A stretch of DNA of 64,000 bases from UBA3069 sp050633465 (GTDB lineage Bacteria; Pseudomonadota; Alphaproteobacteria; Rhodobacterales; Rhodobacteraceae). Below are positions 60,263 to 64,000 of this stretch, piece by piece. Position 1 is the stretch's first letter; the number at the start of each line of letters is the position of its first letter. The notes below the pieces were generated by a model. The model searched no databases, had not been told where the DNA came from, and was given only the letters and a program-made list of their open reading frames with translations. Made by a program: the position numbers and the translations under genes. The stretch lies in contig JBOEGO010000002.1 of assembly GCA_050633465.1 (NCBI GenBank), forward strand, positions 248,001 to 312,000. Reading direction: 5' to 3'.

Positions 60263-61648
60263 ATGGCTGGAAAAATTCTCATCGTCGATGACATTTCGAC
60301 AAACAGGATCGTGCTCAGGGTTAAACTCTCGGCCGCCTATTACGATGTGTTGCAGGCGAAAAACGGACGCGAGGCCATGTCGCTGGTCGCCAGTGAATGC
60401 CCCGATCTGGTGATGCTATCGGCAAAACTGCCCGATATGGATGGCCATGACCTCTGCGCCCGCTGGAAGGCAGAGCCGGCCACCGCCGATATGCCCGTGA
60501 TGATCATCACCCCCACCGAAAACCGCGAGGCCCGGCTGGCCGCGCTGCGTTCCGGCGCGGAGGAGGTCATGCCACGCCCGCTGGATGACATCCTGTTGCA
60601 GGCGCGGCTGCGCAGCCTGCTGCGCGCAAGGGACACGGCGCAGGAACTCAGAATGCGCGATTGCACCTACCGCGCACTGGGCTTTGCCGAAGATGCCGCC
60701 AGTTTCGAATTGGCCGCCAATGTGGCGCTGGCCGGTGACAGCCGCGCCATGGCCATCGTTTGGAAACAGGCACTGGAAACCACGCTTTCGGCGCGTTTCA
60801 CCTGCCACGACCCAAAGGGGCTGATGCGCGATATATCCGAAGGCGCACGCCCCGATGTGGTTTTGGTTGCCCTGGATCCGGAAACCCGCGACAGCGGATT
60901 GCGCCTGCTGTCCGAATTGCGCGCCAATCCCGATACGCGCCACAGCGAACTGATGGTCATCCTGAAACAGGAAAACCGTGCCCTGGCCGCAGATGCGCTG
61001 GATCTGGGGGCGAATGAAATCCTGACCAACGGGTTTGACACAGCCGAAATCGCGTTGCGCATCGCCGCGATGGTGCGGCGCAAACGCCGCGCCGACAGGC
61101 TGCGCGACAGCTTCAAGGACGGGCTTCAGGCGGCGATGCTTGACCCGCTGACGGGGATATACAACCGTCGGTATGCCATGCCCGCGCTGGGGCGCATTGC
61201 TGAATCCGCGCAGGGGCGTGGGCGGGGCTATGCCGTGATGCTGGCCGATCTGGACCATTTCAAACAGGTGAATGACAGCTATGGCCATGCCGCAGGCGAT
61301 GCCGTGCTGATCGAGGTCGCAAAGCGCATCAAGGACGCCCTGCGCAGCATCGACCTGCTGTCGCGCATCGGCGGAGAAGAGTTTTTGATTGCCCTGCCTG
61401 ACACCGACCTGCGCGAGGCCCGTTTCATCGCCCAACGCCTGTGCAAAACCGTGTCGCGCACCCCGTTTCAGGTGCCCGGAGTCGACCGGCCGATCACCGT
61501 GACCATTTCCATCGGCCTGACCATGGGGCGCACCGATCTGGATCAGGCCGAACAGATCGAACCGCTGCTGGATCGCGCTGACCGTGCGCTATATGCCGCC
61601 AAACGCCACGGGCGCAATCAGGTGACCCTTGGCCGCACCGCTGCCTGA
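60263..61648 (+). CDS. pleD: PleD-like response regulator with GGDEF domain; degenerate first receiver
   Basis: A 461-residue protein with two receiver domains and a C-terminal GGDEF domain. The first receiver keeps VDD but has Ser at position 53, where PleD has the phosphorylated Asp (DLVMLSAKLPDMDG), and Arg 105 where the conserved Lys stands (MPRPLDD). GGEEF is at 370-374 with the RSID inhibition site at 361-364. So cyclase activity is plausible, but normal phosphorylation control is not. Its order matches Caulobacter PleD. Confidence 0.9.
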   Translation: MAGKILIVDDISTNRIVLRVKLSAAYYDVLQAKNGREAMSLVASECPDLVMLSAKLPDMDGHDLCARWKAEPATADMPVMIITPTENREARLAALRSGAEEVMPRPLDDILLQARLRSLLRARDTAQELRMRDCTYRALGFAEDAASFELAANVALAGDSRAMAIVWKQALETTLSARFTCHDPKGLMRDISEGARPDVVLVALDPETRDSGLRLLSELRANPDTRHSELMVILKQENRALAADALDLGANEILTNGFDTAEIALRIAAMVRRKRRADRLRDSFKDGLQAAMLDPLTGIYNRRYAMPALGRIAESAQGRGRGYAVMLADLDHFKQVNDSYGHAAGDAVLIEVAKRIKDALRSIDLLSRIGGEEFLIALPDTDLREARFIAQRLCKTVSRTPFQVPGVDRPITVTISIGLTMGRTDLDQAEQIEPLLDRADRALYAAKRHGRNQVTLGRTAA

Positions 61649-61683
61649 GCCTGGTCTCCCCTTTGCACCCGCCCCCTGAAAAA

Positions 61684-61715
61684 CGCGCCCCGAACCGGGC
61701 GCGCCTTTTGTTTTT
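61684..61715 (+). terminator. rho-independent terminator of pleD
   Basis: CGCGCCC and GGGCGCG form a perfect 7-bp stem with a 6-base loop, followed by a T-rich run. It starts about 36 bases after the pleD stop codon. Confidence 0.8.
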
Positions 61716-61735
61716 TATCCACGGGAAACCCCCGA

Positions 61736-61795
61736 CCACCTGTAATATGGCGACCTGTAATCTGGCGACCTATTTTCGGGCCACCTATTATCTGG
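61736..61795. repeat. four tandem copies of a 15-bp repeat
   Basis: Four contiguous 15-base units (CCACCTGTAATATGG, CGACCTGTAATCTGG, CGACCTATTTTCGGG, CCACCTATTATCTGG) share the CxACCT core and pair or near-pair at most positions. They lie between the pleD terminator and the sensor gene. The role is unknown; it could be a minisatellite or protein-binding array. Confidence 0.7.
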
Positions 61796-61857
61796 CGCTG
61801 GTTTTCTGACTGGGGCTGACTGGGGGTATTTCCCGAAACCCGGCGCATCCCTGCGGG

Positions 61858-62412
61858 TCAGTCCCTGCCGTCACGATCCTTATGGTCCCCGCCCTTATAG
61901 TCACGGTCCTTTTGGTCACGCCCTTTTTTGCCGTCCTTAACCTTGTGCGGGCCGCGCTTCAGCGCCTCTTCCAGACGGTCGGCATAGGCCTGTCGGGCCT
62001 CATCGCTCATGTCGCGCATTCGTGCCAGCATCGCATCGGTGCCCGATTGCGCCCGCGACTGGATGTCGTTGAACTGGCCCAGAATAATCGCTTCTGCCCT
62101 CTCTGCCTGATAGGGCACTGCGCGCAGCGCGGCGATCACCTCGTTGAACTCGGCGCGCACATCGTCGCGGCTGCGCCGACCTTCGCCGTCCTTGCGCAGG
62201 CTGGTGTAAATCTCGCGGCGGTCGTCCTTCTCCATCGCCCGCAAATATGGCCCGCCGAACGGATCACCATGGGCCAGCTTGGCCGAGGGCGGGCCGTGGC
62301 GCATCACGCCAACCGCCAGACCGACCACCAGCAGGTTCACCGCCAATGATGCAAAGAGCAATATCCGCAACCACAGCGCCATGCCCGTTTTTTGCCTCGT
62401 CGCCTCACTCAT
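61858..62412 (-). CDS. periplasmic heavy-metal sensor-like protein of the ECF locus
   Basis: A 184-residue membrane-anchored protein. One N-terminal helix (LWLRILLFASLAVNLLVVGL) is followed by a helical periplasmic part (EFNEVIAALRAVPYQAERAE) like CnrR/ZraP-type sensors. The C-terminus is a run of Lys, Asp, Gly, Arg and His (RDQKDRDYKGGDHKDRDG) that may bind metal or be disordered. It overlaps the previous gene by 8 bases. It likely transmits an envelope signal to the ECF sigma factor. Confidence 0.75.
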   Translation of the reverse strand: MSEATRQKTGMALWLRILLFASLAVNLLVVGLAVGVMRHGPPSAKLAHGDPFGGPYLRAMEKDDRREIYTSLRKDGEGRRSRDDVRAEFNEVIAALRAVPYQAERAEAIILGQFNDIQSRAQSGTDAMLARMRDMSDEARQAYADRLEEALKRGPHKVKDGKKGRDQKDRDYKGGDHKDRDGRD

Positions 62413-62839
62413 CCGCCAATCCCCCGCTCAGAAATGCGATTGTCTGCTCCATGCCCAAATCCGCCACCTGTTCCGTGTCACCGCCCAAATAGGCCAACGC
62501 CCGGTCTGACAGCGATTGCGGCGGGCTGACCGCCAGCCACACCCCGACCAACCCCGAGGCCACCAATCCACCAACCCCGGGCCAGCCGCCCAGCACCGCC
62601 AGCAACTGGCGCCATGCGCCCGCTTGATAGGGTTCGGCCACCGCCTGTAGGGGGTGCCCCCTGTCCTGTTCATCACCGACCCGCGCCACCTGCACGTCCA
62701 TGGCATCGCCCAGAATCCGCGCCATCAACGCCGGATCAACAGCATCCGACGGTTCCTCCGCACCTGCCTGCACCGACTGGCGGCGGGCAGCGGCGAAATA
62801 GGCCTCCAGCCCGAAATCCTCGCGTTTTGCATCCGCCAT
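62405..62839 (-). CDS. probable anti-sigma/regulatory membrane protein of the ECF locus
   Basis: A 144-residue protein with one probable membrane segment (GGLVASGLVGVWLAVSPP) and a soluble N-terminus (EDFGLEAYFAAARRQS). ATG 62839 is used; GAGG sits 8 bases upstream, and the frame to 62848 overlaps the sigma stop with poor spacing. I do not recognise a named family. By position between an ECF sigma factor and a sensor it is a likely anti-sigma factor. Confidence 0.65.
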   Translation of the reverse strand: MADAKREDFGLEAYFAAARRQSVQAGAEEPSDAVDPALMARILGDAMDVQVARVGDEQDRGHPLQAVAEPYQAGAWRQLLAVLGGWPGVGGLVASGLVGVWLAVSPPQSLSDRALAYLGGDTEQVADLGMEQTIAFLSGGLADE

Positions 62840-62840
62840 G

Positions 62841-63422
62841 TCAGTCATCCTCGTATCCCAATGTGTCGCGTTTACCGGCCAATACCGCGCTCAGCGCCCG
62901 TTTTCCCCGCGCGGTCAGGCTTTCGACCGCCTCGGGGGATATGTCCATCTTTGCCGCAATTTCAGGGTTCGATAACCCCTCGATGTGGCGCAAAACCACC
63001 GCCAAACGCTGACGTTCGGGCAGCGTATCCAATGCCGCATTCAGGGCCGAAACCCGCGCCGCATCCTGCATCTGCTCGGCCGCGCTGGCCTGTTCGTCCT
63101 CTGGCTCGGGGATCGTGTCCAACCCCACGCCGCGCCGTTTTCGCAACCGGTCCGTGCACAGATTGGCCACAACGCGCCACAACCAAGTGGTCACCTTTGC
63201 CTCGCCCTGGCGCCACTCGGGCGCGATTTTCCACAACCGCAACAATGCCTCTTGGGTCACATCCTCGGCCTCTGCGCGATCCTGCAACATGCGATGCGCC
63301 TGACCGAACACGCGCGGCGTCAACCGGCATGTCAGCGAACGCGCCGCCGCCGCGTCGCCATTGGCATATAACACCAAAAGCGCCTCGTCGGGGGTATCGG
63401 GCAAGCTGTCCAACATCTGCAT
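62841..63422 (-). CDS. ECF RNA polymerase sigma factor
   Basis: A sigma factor of 193 residues from ATG 63422 (MQMLDSLPDTPDEALL); a GTG at 63446 would add 8 residues but has no ribosome site. Region 2 has AEDVTQEALLRLWKIAPEW and WLWRVVANLCTDRLRKRRG; region 4 has LPERQRLAVVLRHIEGLSNP and MDISPEAVESLTARGKRAL. It is transcribed together with the two membrane proteins, which probably hold or release it in response to the envelope signal. Confidence 0.93.
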   Translation of the reverse strand: MQMLDSLPDTPDEALLVLYANGDAAAARSLTCRLTPRVFGQAHRMLQDRAEAEDVTQEALLRLWKIAPEWRQGEAKVTTWLWRVVANLCTDRLRKRRGVGLDTIPEPEDEQASAAEQMQDAARVSALNAALDTLPERQRLAVVLRHIEGLSNPEIAAKMDISPEAVESLTARGKRALSAVLAGKRDTLGYEDD

Positions 63423-63479
63423 ACGGGTCCGGCGTATCCTGTTCACATTGCGTGATCTAGTGTTTTGTCGTCTGCTGTT

Positions 63480-63513
63480 CCGGTCGGCCGCGCGACCTGT
63501 GCCGCGCGACCGG
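63480..63513. repeat. 34-bp compound repeat upstream of the ECF operon
   Basis: CCGGTCG (63480-63486) and CGACCGG (63507-63513) are inverted arms; inside lie two direct copies of GCCGCGCGACC (63487-63497, 63501-63511). It sits between the EF-hand gene and the sigma gene. It may be a processing hairpin or a regulator site. Confidence 0.5.
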
Positions 63514-63566
63514 GGTTTTCCAACGCGCCCCCGTGGGGACAGACAGGCGCGCCGGAAACTCTGCGA

Positions 63567-64000
63567 TTACTCGCTGGCGGGCGGGGTGTCCGCCTGTGGC
63601 TTGGCAGCGGGCGCATCCTTCATGGGCTTGCCGCGATCCTTGCCGTGATCACGATCCTTGCCATGGCGTTTGCCATCCTTACCGTGATGGCCCTTGCCGC
63701 GCATGTCCTTCATCTTGGCGAATTCTTCGGCGGAAACCGCACCATCACCATCGCTGTCCAGCTTTTCCAGAAACCGCGACTTCTCGCCGTCCTTGGGGCC
63801 GATTTCCTCGATGCTCAGCAGGCCGTCACCATCGGTGTCGCGCTTCTCGATCATCCGTGCCAGACCTTTTTTCATGCGCTCAGCACGATCAGACTCCGCA
63901 CGGGCGGCCATTTCCTCGACGCTCAGCTTGCCATCGCCATCGGTGTCTGCCGCTGCGAAACGCGCCGCTTTATGGGCGGTCATTTCCTCGGGCGTGACCT
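63567..64000 (-). CDS. EF-hand calcium-binding protein, 5' end outside the window
   Basis: The frame is open to the right edge; upstream of the first internal Met it continues VTPEE, the end of another EF-hand. Two full EF-hand loops, DTDGDGKLSVEE and DTDGDGLLSIEE, and a third DSDGDGAVSAEE are visible. The C-terminus is rich in Lys, Asp, His and Gly (GKGHHGKDGKRHGKDRDHGK), like the tail of the sensor two genes on. Calcium or metal binding in the envelope is likely, but the signal peptide is out of view. Confidence 0.85.
   Translation of the reverse strand, partial: VTPEEMTAHKAARFAAADTDGDGKLSVEEMAARAESDRAERMKKGLARMIEKRDTDGDGLLSIEEIGPKDGEKSRFLEKLDSDGDGAVSAEEFAKMKDMRGKGHHGKDGKRHGKDRDHGKDRGKPMKDAPAAKPQADTPPASE

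Noticed and set aside
1..64000. CRISPR array or rRNA operon
   Set aside because: No regularly spaced direct repeats of CRISPR size and no rRNA-like sequence were seen.

Overview
The window reads as a chromosomal segment of a Rhodobacteraceae (roseobacter-group) alphaproteobacterium. The basis is GC-rich coding, the family resemblance of rpoD, dnaG, ribD-nrdR, hom, recJ, putA/putR and TRAP genes, a perfect CtrA box (TTAA-N7-TTAA) ahead of Tad-type pilus genes, and a PleD-like GGDEF regulator. Species cannot be told from the sequence alone. No CRISPR array or rRNA was seen; there are two tRNA genes, both tRNA-Glu(TTC).

Layout. 1-10366: a candidate ureide/hydantoin catabolic locus. A partial N-carbamoyl-amino-acid hydrolase diverges from a LysR regulator, followed by a four-gene ABC importer, a deaminase-type amidohydrolase, a DUF1028 protein, an FAD amine oxidase and a dihydropyrimidinase/hydantoinase. 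10553-15132: capsule export/initiation genes (kpsS, a Wza-like lipoprotein, kpsC). 15195-16775: ribD and nrdR. 16962-about 23460: an accessory island with phage remnants: a GHKL ATPase fused to a probable PD-(D/E)XK nuclease, a com-dam pair like Mu com-mom, a tail-spike-like protein, an unknown gene and a broken fragment. 23477-30662: two small secreted proteins, rpoD, dnaG and glutamate dehydrogenase. 30988-33631: three TadE/TadG-like genes behind a CtrA site. 33719-38663: a membrane protein, a TetR regulator, a lipoprotein, homoserine dehydrogenase and RecJ. 38777-39358: two identical tRNA-Glu genes. 39515-45610: an orphan type VI secretion (T6SS) cargo module: VgrG, a DUF4123 adaptor, two unknown proteins, a WHH-nuclease effector, a SUKH-like immunity protein and a bacterial CDC123-type ATP-grasp. 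45679-48813: a TRAP importer. 49076-51505: CopA. 51583-55672: putA and its Lrp-type regulator. 55734-58536: an alpha-methylacyl-CoA racemase-like CoA transferase and an H-NOX/HNOBA-GGDEF pair. 58631-61648: a HAD phosphatase, MarR, DUF3572 and PleD. 61858-64000: an ECF sigma locus with a periplasmic sensor and a partial EF-hand protein.

The most notable points are these. (1) The H-NOX protein has Pro where the proximal haem His should be and lacks the Arg of the YxSxR motif, so it probably does not bind haem normally. (2) The single-gene GHKL-nuclease fusion sits beside phage com-dam genes and is a candidate defence or restriction factor. (3) The com-dam junction has a hairpin that covers the dam ribosome-binding site, as expected for Com-controlled translation. 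(4) The T6SS cargo module ends in a CDC123 ATP-grasp. (5) Gene content at 1-10366 suggests stepwise deamination, ring opening, decarbamoylation and amine oxidation of a cyclic amidine or ureide. The substrate is inferred, not shown.
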